From: Candidatus Gemmiger excrementigallinarum
GTDB lineage: Bacteria; Bacillota; Clostridia; Oscillospirales; Ruminococcaceae
DNA: 42,783 bases
Assembly: GCA_019116445.1 (NCBI GenBank)
Contig: DXBP01000026.1
Span: 1-42,783, forward strand
Direction: 5' to 3'
The stretch's first letter is position 1. Every line of letters begins with the position of its first letter. The position numbers and the translations under genes are program-made. Below the pieces are notes generated by a model. The model was not told the origin of the DNA. It searched no databases and was given only the letters and a program-made list of their open reading frames with translations. This document shows, piece by piece, positions 13,382-22,221 of the stretch.

Positions 13382-14245
13382 TCAATGCTGAAACAGCGCA
13401 TTTTGCAACGCGGCATAATCCTGCAGCGTCAGCTGTTCCGGACGTGCGCGCTGATCCAGGCCCGCAGCCTCTAAAGCTGCCAGCACCTGCGCCTTGGACA
13501 GTTTCAGTCCGTTGGCAATCGCATTGGCGGCTGTTTTGCGACGCTGGGAAAATGCAGCGCGGATCAGGGCAAAATAAGCCGATTCCTGCTCAGCAGGCAA
13601 CGTTACCGGCGGCTGCTGGCGAACATCCAAGCGGATCACGGCGCTGGTCACGTTGGGAGCTGGGTAAAAACTGCCAGGCTGTACGCTGAACAACAGCTTA
13701 GGCTGGGCATAGTACGCCACAGCATAACTGATGGCACCGGCTTCCCGCGTGCCAGGGGCCGCACAAAGGCGCTGTGCAGCTTCTTTCTGTACCATGACTG
13801 TGATATTGCGGATGGGAAGTTTTTCTTCCAGAAGGCGCATCAGAATAGGGCTGGTGATGTAGTATGGTAGATTGGCGCAAACGGCCACCGGTTTATCGCC
13901 AAATTCTTCGGCCAGAAGGGATTTCAAATCCACTTTGAGCACATCGTTGAGAACCAACTTGAAGTTATCGAATCCAGCCATGGTTTCAGCCAGCAGCGGC
14001 GGCAAACGCTTATCCACCTCAATGGAAACCACTTTATCGGCGCGGCGGCAAAGCTGTTCCGTCAGAACGCCAATGCCTGGGCCGATCTCCAGCACACCCC
14101 AGCCGGGGCCAATTTCCGCTGCCTCTGCAATACGCGGGCAGATGCCGGGGTTGATGATAAAATTTTGCCCGAAGCCTTTGGAAAGTGCAAAATCATACCG
14201 CGCACACAAATCGCGGATGGTGGAAAGGTCGGTCAGATTGGGCAC
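13382..14245 (-). CDS. rsmA: 16S rRNA dimethyladenosine transferase RsmA (KsgA)
   Basis: A 287-residue enzyme that uses S-adenosylmethionine to dimethylate two adjacent adenines near the 3' end of 16S rRNA. Visible motifs: GFGQNFIINPGI near the N-terminus, SAM motif I VLEIGPGIGVLTEQL, and catalytic motif IV NLPYYITSPIL; the C-terminal helical domain has AFSQRRKTAANAI. The length is normal. GTG 14245 follows AAAGGAAG. It lies 20 bases downstream of the S41 gene and may share its transcript. Confidence 0.95.
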   Translation of the reverse strand: MPNLTDLSTIRDLCARYDFALSKGFGQNFIINPGICPRIAEAAEIGPGWGVLEIGPGIGVLTEQLCRRADKVVSIEVDKRLPPLLAETMAGFDNFKLVLNDVLKVDLKSLLAEEFGDKPVAVCANLPYYITSPILMRLLEEKLPIRNITVMVQKEAAQRLCAAPGTREAGAISYAVAYYAQPKLLFSVQPGSFYPAPNVTSAVIRLDVRQQPPVTLPAEQESAYFALIRAAFSQRRKTAANAIANGLKLSKAQVLAALEAAGLDQRARPEQLTLQDYAALQNALFQH

Positions 14246-14265
14246 GATATTCTTCCTTTCCCTAC

Positions 14266-15480
14266 TCAGTTCTGCCCTGTCAGCGACATGGCCGTGTTGA
14301 CAGCCTTGTTGATCTGCGGGTCGGTATCAATGGTGAAGTCGTAATATGCCGTCTGCTCGTCGGCGCTCAGAGAAGCATCTACATCCGGTGTCAAACCGGT
14401 ATCGTTCCAGGACTTTCCTTCATTATCCAGCAGCAGGCCCACGGTGATATAGGCGGCAGAACCATCGGAGAAACTCTGCGCATCGCTCATCACAACGCCC
14501 TTGCCCATGGTGGTCGTTCCAACCAGCGTGGCCCCACCCATTTTGCGCAGAGCATTGGCAAAGAGTTCTGCGCCGCCTGCGGTGCTGCCGTTAACAAGGC
14601 AGACCATCGGCAGAGTGATTTCGTTTTCATCGGACATACGCAGGTCGGTTATAGTACCGTCCTTATTTTCCTGCTGTGCAATCAGGCCGGAAGGCAAACA
14701 GTAATCCGCCGAAACCAGTGCGGCGTTGAGATTTTCCCCGGTGTTGTCGCGCAGATCGAATACATAGCAGGTGGCGCCCTGTTCTTTGAGGCTGTCTACC
14801 GCAGTCTTGAACTCGTTGGCAGTGCTTGTGCCGAAAGAATCTATACGGATATAGCCGCAGGTGCCCGCCGTCAGCTGATAGGAAACCGTAGGCGTATTGT
14901 AATTGGTATGCACCAGGTCCAGTGTCTGCTCCTGGCGATCCGGCGTCAGATAGGTGATCGTGGTGGTGGTGCCTTCCTCCCCCAGCAGTGCCGAGGTGAT
15001 CGTTGCGGTATCCATCATCGTTTTGGTGGAAGTCCCGTTGATGGCGGTAATAAAGCCACGGACCTGCAGGCCGTTTTCACTGGCGGGAGAATTATCATAT
15101 ACCCGGATGATGCGGGCGTAGCCGGAAGAAGTATCATTGACGACCGCCACACCGATACCGGTGAGTTTGCCGGAAGCCACGGCCTGCATCTCACTGTAGG
15201 CTTTGGCACTGTAGTATTTGGCATACTTATCGTTGATGCCCAGAACATAGCCGGCGGCAATGGTATCGTTGAGGGTGTCTTCGTTGATGGTAAAATATTC
15301 GTTGGCGCGCACAAAACGGTCCAGCTCCGAAAGTTTGTTGTACTGCCGCTCCTTGTTTTTGACGCTGGAAACGGTAGAATTGAACATATTCATGGAGATG
15401 ACCATGGTAAGTGAAAAGGTGACCGCCATGGCGATCAGCGCAATGGTAGCGGCAACGCCCAGACTGATTTTTTTGCTCAT
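14266..15480 (-). CDS. S41 (C-terminal processing) family protein, nucleophile missing
   Basis: A 404-residue envelope protein with one N-terminal membrane anchor (about 6-30), a PDZ domain (about 95-185) and an S41 fold (about 190-375). Active S41 enzymes have a G-S-A-S-A-S-E block with the third Ser-type position as nucleophile; here the block is NGSTAGGAE (297-305), so the nucleophile position is Gly302. The partner Lys327 (TTMGKGVV) is kept, while the usual DLRxNPGG loop is DLRDNTGEN. It may be a scaffold or pseudo-peptidase. It lies at the end of the ftsE-ftsX-M23 operon, where CtpA/CtpB-type proteins regulate wall hydrolases. Confidence 0.85.
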   Translation of the reverse strand: MSKKISLGVAATIALIAMAVTFSLTMVISMNMFNSTVSSVKNKERQYNKLSELDRFVRANEYFTINEDTLNDTIAAGYVLGINDKYAKYYSAKAYSEMQAVASGKLTGIGVAVVNDTSSGYARIIRVYDNSPASENGLQVRGFITAINGTSTKTMMDTATITSALLGEEGTTTTITYLTPDRQEQTLDLVHTNYNTPTVSYQLTAGTCGYIRIDSFGTSTANEFKTAVDSLKEQGATCYVFDLRDNTGENLNAALVSADYCLPSGLIAQQENKDGTITDLRMSDENEITLPMVCLVNGSTAGGAELFANALRKMGGATLVGTTTMGKGVVMSDAQSFSDGSAAYITVGLLLDNEGKSWNDTGLTPDVDASLSADEQTAYYDFTIDTDPQINKAVNTAMSLTGQN

Positions 15481-15514
15481 GGATCAGATGGCTCCTTATG
15501 GTTTGTTGGCCGCA

Positions 15515-15628
15515 TCAGGCGGCGTAAGACAAAGAAAAGATCACGGTGCTGAACAGGCTCAACACCATCATGGCTGCAAATACCAGGCAGAAAATGCGCA
15601 CAGCGGTTTTATGTTTCTGCGGTTTCAT
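15515..15628 (-). CDS. 37-residue single-pass membrane protein
   Basis: ATG 15628 follows GAGGGGAGGA with good spacing; the frame encodes a basic start (MKPQKHKTAVR) then a hydrophobic helix (IFCLVFAAMMVLSLFSTVIF). It sits between the M23 gene and the S41 gene, 22 bases after the former and 34 before the latter. No family recognised. It could be an operon-linked microprotein acting on FtsX or the hydrolase, which is only inference from place. Confidence 0.6.
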   Translation of the reverse strand: MKPQKHKTAVRIFCLVFAAMMVLSLFSTVIFSLSYAA

Positions 15629-15650
15629 GGACGGTTTCCTCCCCTCAAAA

Positions 15651-16865
15651 TCAGTGCGGAATCCAGTTGGCTGCGTTTACCAGCACGCCGTTGATCTTCA
15701 TTTCCAGATGCAGATGGTTGCCGGTGGAATAGCCGGTGGAACCGACATAGCCAATGATCTGGCCCTTGGTTACATTCTGACCGGCGCTGACAGCCGGAGC
15801 GCTGATCATATGCGCATACAGTGTGGAGTACGTATTGCCTTCATCGTCTTTGCCGTGATAAATCTGCACATAGTTGCCCCAGCTGTAATGGTAGGTGGCA
15901 TCGGTAACGATACCATCGGCCACCGCGTAGATGGCAGTACCACCGGGCGCGGCAAAGTCAGTGCCGCGGTGCCCGCCAGTGCCAAAGACGCAGGAAATAT
16001 ACTTGTAAGTTGCCAGGGCCGGGCCGAAGTTCAGCGAACAGGTCAATGCTGCATCACTGTACTTATCCACCTGGGAGTTCAGGTAGGCATCCAACTGTGC
16101 CGCAGCCTGGTCCAGATTCTTACGGGCCTGCTCCTCTTCAACGGCCAGAGCCTCAGCCTGGGCGTCCGCGGCCGAGATGGTAGCATCCTGCTGCTGGATG
16201 CTGCTCTGCAGCTCCGCTTTCTTGCTGTCCAGCTGGCTGTTCTGGTTCTGCAGTTCAGCCTGCTGGGCTTCCAGCTCGGCTTTTGCGTTTTCCAGTTCGG
16301 TGCGCTGGGCTTCCAGTTCCAGGCGCTCGTTCTCAATCTGCTGGCAGATCTCCTCATCCTTGGTGGAAATCTGTTCCAGTGCCTCCGCAAAGGTCAGCAG
16401 CTGATACAGATTGCTGGCACTGGAAAGCAGTGCAATGGACCCGCCGTCGTTCAGCATCTGCATTGCGCCCAGACGGTCCTTGAAACCTTCCCAACGCTCA
16501 TCATACTCGGCCTGCTTGACATCTACTTCCGCTTGCTTTTCTTCAATTTCCAGCTGCTTGCTGTTGATGTCTTCCTCAACCTGAGCAATGGATTGCTGCA
16601 GCAATCCGATCTGTGTGGTGATTACCTCGGTCTGCTGCTCGTACTGCTCCTTGAGTTCTTCAGCGTTGGCTTTATTGGCTTCGTTATCCTTGATTTTTTG
16701 CTGGATCTCTTCCAGCTGCTGCTGGGCGGCGTCCTTCTGTGCCTGCAGTTCGGATTTTTTGTCATCCGCAAGTGTCATGGTGTTGGTGGAAACCGTCAGG
16801 GTGATGACCATCGAAACCGCCAGCGCCATAGACACCGCCTTTTTAAAAAGCGGAGAAATTTTCAT
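15651..16865 (-). CDS. Coiled-coil M23 peptidase/EnvC-like protein
   Basis: A 404-residue secreted protein: signal peptide or anchor (1-33), long coiled coil (about 36-265, Glu/Gln-rich heptads), and a LytM/M23 domain (about 290-404). All zinc ligands appear present: His299 and Asp303 (HRGTD), and His386 in the HLH motif, with His352 (YAHM) as catalytic partner. So, unlike EnvC, it may itself cut peptidoglycan. It is encoded directly after ftsX; proteins of this type are activated by FtsEX through the coiled coil. ATG 16865 follows AAGGAAAAC. Confidence 0.9.
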   Translation of the reverse strand: MKISPLFKKAVSMALAVSMVITLTVSTNTMTLADDKKSELQAQKDAAQQQLEEIQQKIKDNEANKANAEELKEQYEQQTEVITTQIGLLQQSIAQVEEDINSKQLEIEEKQAEVDVKQAEYDERWEGFKDRLGAMQMLNDGGSIALLSSASNLYQLLTFAEALEQISTKDEEICQQIENERLELEAQRTELENAKAELEAQQAELQNQNSQLDSKKAELQSSIQQQDATISAADAQAEALAVEEEQARKNLDQAAAQLDAYLNSQVDKYSDAALTCSLNFGPALATYKYISCVFGTGGHRGTDFAAPGGTAIYAVADGIVTDATYHYSWGNYVQIYHGKDDEGNTYSTLYAHMISAPAVSAGQNVTKGQIIGYVGSTGYSTGNHLHLEMKINGVLVNAANWIPH

Positions 16866-16890
16866 TTTCGTTTTCCTTGTTCTGTTTGGA

Positions 16891-17796
16891 TCAGACGTTC
16901 AGATGTTTGCGGATACTGGTTGCCGTACCGATACCGCACAGGACAAAGCCCAGCACGGCGAAACCGCCGACAATATAGTACCATACATCCGTCAGCGGTA
17001 CGAGCTGCCCGCCGAACATCTGGGAAAGATTGGTCGGATTTTCGGCATACCAGCGGCAAAGGGCATAGTAAGCGCCGCATACCACGCCGGAAGCGATAGC
17101 AGCTGCAATCAAACCGGAGGTGACGCCTTCCACAAAGAACGGGAAACGGATAAAGCCGTTGGTGGCACCCACCAGTTTCATGATGCCGATCTCTTTACGG
17201 CGGTTAAAGACGGTAATTTTGATGGTGTTGTTGATGACCACAATGCTGACGACGGCCAGCACGGCCACGATCGCGTAACAGGCATAGCTGATGGTTTTCT
17301 GCAAAGAAACAAAGATATTGGAAAGCTCCAGCGGTGCATTGACCCGGTACACACCGTCGATTTGCTCCAGCTGCTGCTTCACAGCAGAGATGTTATCCGG
17401 GCTGTCCACCACGACGCGGTAGTTGGGATAGAACGGGTTGTCGTTGGCGAAGGCTTCCTCCAGATTGATGTAATCAGACAATGCGTCGTTATAGATGGTA
17501 AGGACTTCCTGCGGTGAAACATAGGTCACGCCCACCACATGTTCGGTGCTGCGGATGGTTGCGTCAGCTGCGGCAATCTGCTCCTCTGAGGCATCAATAT
17601 TCATATAGACGACCGTTTCGTTCTGATCGCCGATGTACTCAACCATGGCGTCGATGTTGACACCCAGCAGATAAGCGGCACCGATCAGCAGCATACAGAC
17701 CGTCAGTACGCCCATGGAGGCAAAAGTCATCAGTCGGTTGGCCCGCAGATTGTGCAGACCCTGCCCGACCAGATAGGTAAAACTGGAAAAGCGCAT
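16891..17796 (-). CDS. ftsX: Cell division ABC transporter membrane subunit FtsX
   Basis: A 301-residue permease with four membrane segments (about 22-45, 172-196, 222-245, 270-292) and a large extracytoplasmic loop between the first two, as in FtsX. RKEIGIMKLVGATNGFIR before segment three is the coupling motif to FtsE. FtsX passes ATP-driven changes in FtsE to a hydrolase outside; the coiled-coil M23 protein encoded 25 bases downstream is the natural partner. Confidence 0.95.
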   Translation of the reverse strand: MRFSSFTYLVGQGLHNLRANRLMTFASMGVLTVCMLLIGAAYLLGVNIDAMVEYIGDQNETVVYMNIDASEEQIAAADATIRSTEHVVGVTYVSPQEVLTIYNDALSDYINLEEAFANDNPFYPNYRVVVDSPDNISAVKQQLEQIDGVYRVNAPLELSNIFVSLQKTISYACYAIVAVLAVVSIVVINNTIKITVFNRRKEIGIMKLVGATNGFIRFPFFVEGVTSGLIAAAIASGVVCGAYYALCRWYAENPTNLSQMFGGQLVPLTDVWYYIVGGFAVLGFVLCGIGTATSIRKHLNV

Positions 17797-17823
17797 GATG
17801 TTCCCCTCTTGGTTATGTATCCG

Positions 17824-18576
17824 TTATTCGTCGTCATACTCCTCGCGGCTGCGGGCTGCCACCTTGGCGGCATACCGGCGCGCGACTTCCGGATGTGCAG
17901 TATCCGATGCAACCATGCCGTCGGCCAGCGTAATCACACGGTTGTTATATTTGGCTGCCAGCTTGTGCACAAGCTCATGCTCGTGAGTGACAACGACAAC
18001 CGTGATATTGACCTTGTTGATGGCCTCAAACAGCTGCATGATGTCCATGGACATTTCGGGGTCAATGTTACCGGTGGGCTCGTCCGCAATGATGATCTTG
18101 GGGCCATGGGCCAAAGCACGGGCTACGGCCACACGCTGCTGCTCACCACCGGAAAGTTCATCCGGCAGGCGGTCCATTTTATCTTCCAGACCGACCAGCG
18201 AAAGGGCAAACGGTACACGCGCCTTGATCTTCTTGCTGGAAATGTTGGTTACCCGCATGGCAAATGCAACATTTTCATATACAGTCATGGTAGGGATTAG
18301 GCGGAAATCCTGGAAGACAACCCCCATCTGACGCCGCAGATAGGGCACCTTGCGGCGCTTGAGCTTGGTCAGGTCCTGGCCGTTGATGAAGACGCGGCCT
18401 TCGGTGGGCTTTTCTTCCATCTGGATCAGCTTCAAAAACGTGGATTTGCCCGCGCCGGAATGGCCCAGGATAAACACAAATTCCCCTTCGTCAATATGGA
18501 TATTGATATCCTCAAGCGCAACATTTTCATCGTTGTGCGTTTCGTATGTCTTGGAAACATGCTCAAATTCGATCAT
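17824..18576 (-). CDS. ftsE: Cell division ATPase FtsE
   Basis: A 250-residue ABC ATPase: Walker A GHSGAGKST, signature LSGGEQQRVAVARAL, Walker B IIIADEPTGNID and the switch His in VVVVTHE. The length exceeds the usual 220-230 residues by a charged C-terminal tail (ARRYAAKVAARSREEYDDE). It is first gene of the envelope operon ftsE-ftsX-M23-microprotein-S41. Confidence 0.96.
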   Translation of the reverse strand: MIEFEHVSKTYETHNDENVALEDINIHIDEGEFVFILGHSGAGKSTFLKLIQMEEKPTEGRVFINGQDLTKLKRRKVPYLRRQMGVVFQDFRLIPTMTVYENVAFAMRVTNISSKKIKARVPFALSLVGLEDKMDRLPDELSGGEQQRVAVARALAHGPKIIIADEPTGNIDPEMSMDIMQLFEAINKVNITVVVVTHEHELVHKLAAKYNNRVITLADGMVASDTAHPEVARRYAAKVAARSREEYDDE

Positions 18577-18633
18577 TGGTAAACTCCTGTTGACTTGCTA
18601 CGTCCAAGTAATGGTTACAGTCATACATTTATA

Positions 18634-18662
18634 AGAATACCATGCCGGGCACTTCCGGTCAA
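18634..18662 (-). promoter_or_regulatory. Promoter of the ftsE operon
   Basis: On the minus strand: -35 TTGACC (18662-18657), a 17-bp spacer, and -10 TATTCT (18639-18634) with a TG one base upstream (extended -10). It lies about 58 bases before the ftsE start. Confidence 0.6.
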
Positions 18663-18723
18663 GGGGGCGTTCCCGGGCAAAAGAGTGAAAATTATGCGAA
18701 GGTCCGCTCTATAAGGAAAAACA

Positions 18724-18767
18724 ACCGCGACCGGAAAATTCTTACAAAACCGGTCGCGGTATTTTTT
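18724..18767. terminator. Strong terminator between ftsE promoter and rsmF-type gene
   Basis: ACCGCGACCGG (18724-18734) pairs perfectly with CCGGTCGCGGT (18750-18760), followed by six T on the plus strand. The minus strand reading, which would end the rRNA methyltransferase transcript, has a weaker T-rich tail. Confidence 0.75.
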
Positions 18768-18777
18768 GGCTATGTTG

Positions 18778-20145
18778 TCAGCCCAGGTTGCGCAGCCCCT
18801 TGGGATAGTGATTTTTGATGCGGCCGCCGCTTACTTTGCCGCCCCCCAGAGGGAAGCCATCCACACAGACGGCACACCAGCCGTTTTGTGCAGTGCGGGC
18901 GTCGATTTCCTCCCCGCGCAGCCAGGCTGCAGTGCGGGGATCGTCCCGGGTGAGTTCTTCCCGGTTGGTGCATTGCGCACCGTAGGCCATGAACAGCGCA
19001 TGGGCCGGCTGAAAGCGTTTTTTTATCACACTGCCGGCCAGCACGCCGCTGCGCAGCAAGCGAATTTTCCCCATAGGCAGCTGGGCACTTTCGGTGGGCG
19101 GCAAAAGCACCCACTCCCCTGCCAGTGTCACCGGATGCTGTGCCAGTTGAGGAAAACAGGATTCCGCAAAGGCATACCATTCCGGCGGGACCTTGGCCGG
19201 ACGAACCGGTTTGCTGCGGCCCGGCTGTGGTGCCTCGGCGTCCGCCGCTTTCTGCAGTTTGGCCATAAAATGCCCTTCCCCGCCGTCAGCCGGCCAGATG
19301 CGGCGGCAGCGTTCGGCAGGAAAACCTTCCGGTGCACGGTTGGGCTCGCCGGGACGGCCAAAGCCGCAGTCCGACAGATCACAAAGAGAAAACTCCGGGT
19401 GCCGGTCCAGGAAAGATGCGATCTGCGCTTCATCCTCCTGCGGTGCAAAGGTACAGGTAGAATAAACCAGCACACCTCCCGGTGCCAGCAGTGTGGCGGC
19501 ATTTTCCAGAATTTCGGCGCCCAGTTCGGCGCAGTGGTCCACCAGGGCTGCATCGTGCTGGGTCGCTGCGGCGGCCTCCTTGCGGAACATCCCCTCCCCG
19601 GAGCAAGGGGCATCTACCAGCACACGGTCAAACCGGCCCGGCCAGGTTGCCGCCAGGCGGGCAGTGTCGGCGTTGGTGACCAGGGCGTTGGTGACCCCCA
19701 TGCGCTCTAGATTCTGGCGCAGAATCTCGGCGCGGCTTGCCACAAATTCATTGGCTACCAGCAGGCCCTTCCCCTGCAGCGCGGCAGCCAGCTGACTGGT
19801 CTTGCCGCCGGGCGCGGCACACAAATCGGCCACCCGCATGCCGGGGCGCACATCCAGCAAGGCGGCCGGTGCGCTGGCGCTGGGTTCCTGGGCGTAAAAA
19901 ACGCCGGCATGATGCCAGGGATGCCGACCGGGGCGCCAGTCCGGGGCGGTGGTAAATGCCGAAGCGCAGAACGGTGAAGCTGTAACGGAAAAGTCCGCCT
20001 GTTCTGCCACCCAGGATGCGGGGCAGCGCAGCGTATTGACCGTGATACCACGTGCCGGTTCCGGCGTGGCGTAGGTGTAAAGTTCCGCAAAGCGCTCCCC
20101 TAACAGAGCACGCTCCCGCGCAAGAAAGTCGGCGGGGAATTCCAT
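18778..20145 (-). CDS. RsmF/NOL1-NOP2-Sun family rRNA m5C methyltransferase
   Basis: A 455-residue SAM-dependent RNA 5-methylcytosine methyltransferase. SAM-binding motif VADLCAAPGGKTSQLAA is at about residues 109-125; the two catalytic Cys lie in DAPCSGEGMF and STCTFAPQEDE. The C-terminal third is the RsmF-type RNA-binding extension. The start at 20145 follows GGGAGG; the frame is open upstream but without a ribosome site. Exact target (16S position 1407 or other) cannot be told from sequence. Confidence 0.9.
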   Translation of the reverse strand: MEFPADFLARERALLGERFAELYTYATPEPARGITVNTLRCPASWVAEQADFSVTASPFCASAFTTAPDWRPGRHPWHHAGVFYAQEPSASAPAALLDVRPGMRVADLCAAPGGKTSQLAAALQGKGLLVANEFVASRAEILRQNLERMGVTNALVTNADTARLAATWPGRFDRVLVDAPCSGEGMFRKEAAAATQHDAALVDHCAELGAEILENAATLLAPGGVLVYSTCTFAPQEDEAQIASFLDRHPEFSLCDLSDCGFGRPGEPNRAPEGFPAERCRRIWPADGGEGHFMAKLQKAADAEAPQPGRSKPVRPAKVPPEWYAFAESCFPQLAQHPVTLAGEWVLLPPTESAQLPMGKIRLLRSGVLAGSVIKKRFQPAHALFMAYGAQCTNREELTRDDPRTAAWLRGEEIDARTAQNGWCAVCVDGFPLGGGKVSGGRIKNHYPKGLRNLG

Positions 20146-20244
20146 CTTGTATCCTCCCTTGCATAAACAGGCCATGACCGGGCAAACTACCAGTGCGGCA
20201 GAAAACCGCAGATCGTTTTTTACTTGCGAAAGGAGTAACCTCTC

Positions 20245-20385
20245 ATGGCAAAGAATCAGACGAACAACATGAACAACCGCAGCACCAACACCACCAGCAG
20301 CACCCAGAAAAAGACCACCAACGGTACCCAGCAGCGCAGCACCAACCGCACCACCAGCACGACCGAGAGCAAGAACAGCAAGTGA
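20245..20385 (+). CDS. 46-residue Asn/Thr/Gln/Ser-rich small protein
   Basis: ATG 20245 follows GAAAGGAG at ideal spacing; 46 codons end at TGA 20383-20385 and a terminator follows 30 bases later, so it is a complete small transcription unit. The product is made almost only of Asn, Thr, Ser, Gln, Lys and Arg (starts MAKNQTNNMNNRSTNTTSST). The composition recalls gamma-type small acid-soluble spore proteins, but no protease cleavage motif is visible, so the family is not assigned. Confidence 0.6.
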   Translation: MAKNQTNNMNNRSTNTTSSTQKKTTNGTQQRSTNRTTSTTESKNSK

Positions 20386-20416
20386 TTCCGGCCCGCGGAT
20401 TTGCCGCGGCATAGAA

Positions 20417-20453
20417 AAGGCTCCGGCCCCCGCAAAGGGGCCGGGGCTTTTTC
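20417..20453. terminator. Terminator shared by small ORF and mrnC
   Basis: GCTCCGGCCCC and GGGGCCGGGGC pair (one G-T) and are followed by five T on the plus strand. It ends the Asn/Thr-rich gene and, read the other way, lies just beyond the mrnC stop. Confidence 0.75.
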
Positions 20454-20858
20454 TTATTCGGGTTGGTAACCGGCCCAGAGTGCGTCGAACAACTCCTGCA
20501 CACGGGCGGTGTTCCCCTGCAGATAGAGCCAGCCGAGCAGGCACTCAAACCCGGTAGAGGCCCGGTATTCCTGCACAGTGGCGTGTTTTGCCACGCTGGC
20601 CTTGCTGGCGTTTTTGCCGCGCCGCAGGACATCGGCTTCCGCTTCGGTCAAAAGCGGTTCCAGAATTTCCAGTTCACGGCTTTGGGCATGGGCACTTACA
20701 TAATGGGTAGCCACGGTGTGCAGCCGGTTGGGCTGCAGGCGGGTGGTACCTACCAGTCTGGCGCGCACAAGCAGTTCCAGCACTGCATCCCCCACAAAGG
20801 CCAGGGCCAAGGGGGACATTTCATGAATGTCCACTTCGGATTTTGCTTCAAACAACAT
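20454..20858 (-). CDS. mrnC: Mini-ribonuclease 3 (MrnC)
   Basis: A 134-residue RNase III-type nuclease without the dsRNA-binding domain. Motifs: LALAFVGDAVLELLVR (holding the catalytic acidic residues), RRGKNA, and EYRASTGFECLLGWLYLQG. In Bacillus it matures 23S rRNA ends. The length is normal. ATG 20858 is given; a TTG at 20864 that overlaps the obg stop is possible and would add two residues. It is translationally close-coupled to obg. Confidence 0.9.
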   Translation of the reverse strand: MLFEAKSEVDIHEMSPLALAFVGDAVLELLVRARLVGTTRLQPNRLHTVATHYVSAHAQSRELEILEPLLTEAEADVLRRGKNASKASVAKHATVQEYRASTGFECLLGWLYLQGNTARVQELFDALWAGYQPE

Positions 20859-20860
20859 AC

Positions 20861-22144
20861 TCAATACAGATAATCAAACTCGTATTCGCCGATCTTGATG
20901 GTGTCGTCTTCCTCAACACCTTCCGCCACCAGCTTGTCCAGAATACCGGAGTCACCCAGCTGGGTCTGGAAATACTGCAGGCTCTCGTAGTCTTCCACAT
21001 TGGTGCCGGCCAGAATACGCTCCAGCCAGGGAGCATCGATGGTGAACTCGTGGTCGCCGGTACGGGTGACGGTAAAGGGCCGGGTGGGTTCCAGACTCTT
21101 GTCGGGACGCTTGTACTCCGCCTCATACACTTTGATGGGCGGCAGGTCTTTCAGGCGGTTATACACCAGCGCCGGCAGACCGTCCACCCCCTGGCGGGTT
21201 GCCGCCGAGATGGGCAGGAAGGTCAGGCCTTTGCCTTCCACATAGTTTTTGAACTCTTCGATCTGCTCCGGAGTGGCGATATCGCACTTGTTACCCAGCA
21301 CGATCTGGGGGCGCTGGGACAGTTCCGCACTGAAGCCCGCCAGTTCATGGTTGATCTGCTCAAAATCCGCCTTGGGATCACGACCCTCACAGCCGGAAAC
21401 ATCCACCACATGCAGCAGAAGACGGCAGCGCTCCACGTGGCGCAGGAAGTCATGGCCCAGGCCAACACCTTCGGCGGCACCTTCGATGAGGCCGGGAATA
21501 TCGGCACAGACAAAACTCTGTTCCGGACCAACCCGCACGACCCCCAGCACCGGGGTCAGTGTCGTAAAGTGATAATTGGCGATCTTGGGCTTGGCAGCCG
21601 AAATGATGCTGATGAGGGTGGACTTGCCCACATTGGGGAAGCCGATCAGGCCCACGTCCGCAATCACCTTGAGCTCCAGCTGCACGTGCAGGTCTTCCCC
21701 GGGCAGACCGGGCTTGGCAAATTTGGGAATCTGGCGGGTGGGAGTAGCAAAATGGGAGTTGCCCCAGCCGCCGCGGCCGCCCCGGGCAATGACCACCGGC
21801 TCGGAGCCGGAAAGGTCAGCAATGACCAGGCCGGATTCCGCTTCTTTGAGGACGGTGCCGCGGGGCACACGGATCACAAGATCATCGGCATCGGCGCCGC
21901 TCTGGCGCTTGGCGCGGCCATTCTCGCCGTCCGGGGCCGTATACTTGCGCTTGTAGCGGAAATCCATCAGGGTGGAAAGGTTGTCGTCGGCCACAAAAAT
22001 GATGTCGCCGCCGCGGCCACCGTCACCGCCGTCAGGACCGCCCGCCGCCACAAATTTTTCGCGGTGGAAGGTCACGGCGCCGTCGCCGCCTTTGCCGGCG
22101 TGCAGCCAGATGGTCGCGGTATCAATAAAATTACTGGTTGCCAT
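20861..22144 (-). CDS. obgE: Obg-family GTPase (ObgE/CgtA)
   Basis: A 427-residue ribosome-assembly GTPase. The Gly-rich OBG fold spans 1-158 (GGPDGGDGGRGGDIIF), the G domain 159-335 has GFPNVGKST (G1), DIPGLIEGA (G3) and NKCD (G4), and a C-terminal OCT domain spans about 345-427. It binds 50S intermediates and links growth to nucleotide status. It lies downstream of rpmA as in most Firmicutes. Confidence 0.96.
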   Translation of the reverse strand: MATSNFIDTATIWLHAGKGGDGAVTFHREKFVAAGGPDGGDGGRGGDIIFVADDNLSTLMDFRYKRKYTAPDGENGRAKRQSGADADDLVIRVPRGTVLKEAESGLVIADLSGSEPVVIARGGRGGWGNSHFATPTRQIPKFAKPGLPGEDLHVQLELKVIADVGLIGFPNVGKSTLISIISAAKPKIANYHFTTLTPVLGVVRVGPEQSFVCADIPGLIEGAAEGVGLGHDFLRHVERCRLLLHVVDVSGCEGRDPKADFEQINHELAGFSAELSQRPQIVLGNKCDIATPEQIEEFKNYVEGKGLTFLPISAATRQGVDGLPALVYNRLKDLPPIKVYEAEYKRPDKSLEPTRPFTVTRTGDHEFTIDAPWLERILAGTNVEDYESLQYFQTQLGDSGILDKLVAEGVEEDDTIKIGEYEFDYLY

Positions 22145-22186
22145 AGTTTACCTCGCGCGGTGCCGGGCACCGTTTGTAATAAAAAT

Positions 22187-22211
22187 CGGGCAGGCCGTGC
22201 CGGCCCGCCCG
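22187..22211 (-). terminator. Terminator between rpmA and obg
   Basis: Read on the minus strand, CGGGCGGGCCG and CGGCCTGCCCG form an 11-bp stem with one G-T pair and a 3-base loop, followed by TTTTT. A further GGTGCC/GGCACC dyad (22160-22171) lies just before obg. Read-through or a separate obg promoter is therefore needed. Confidence 0.65.
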
Positions 22212-22221
22212 TCTGGTTTTT

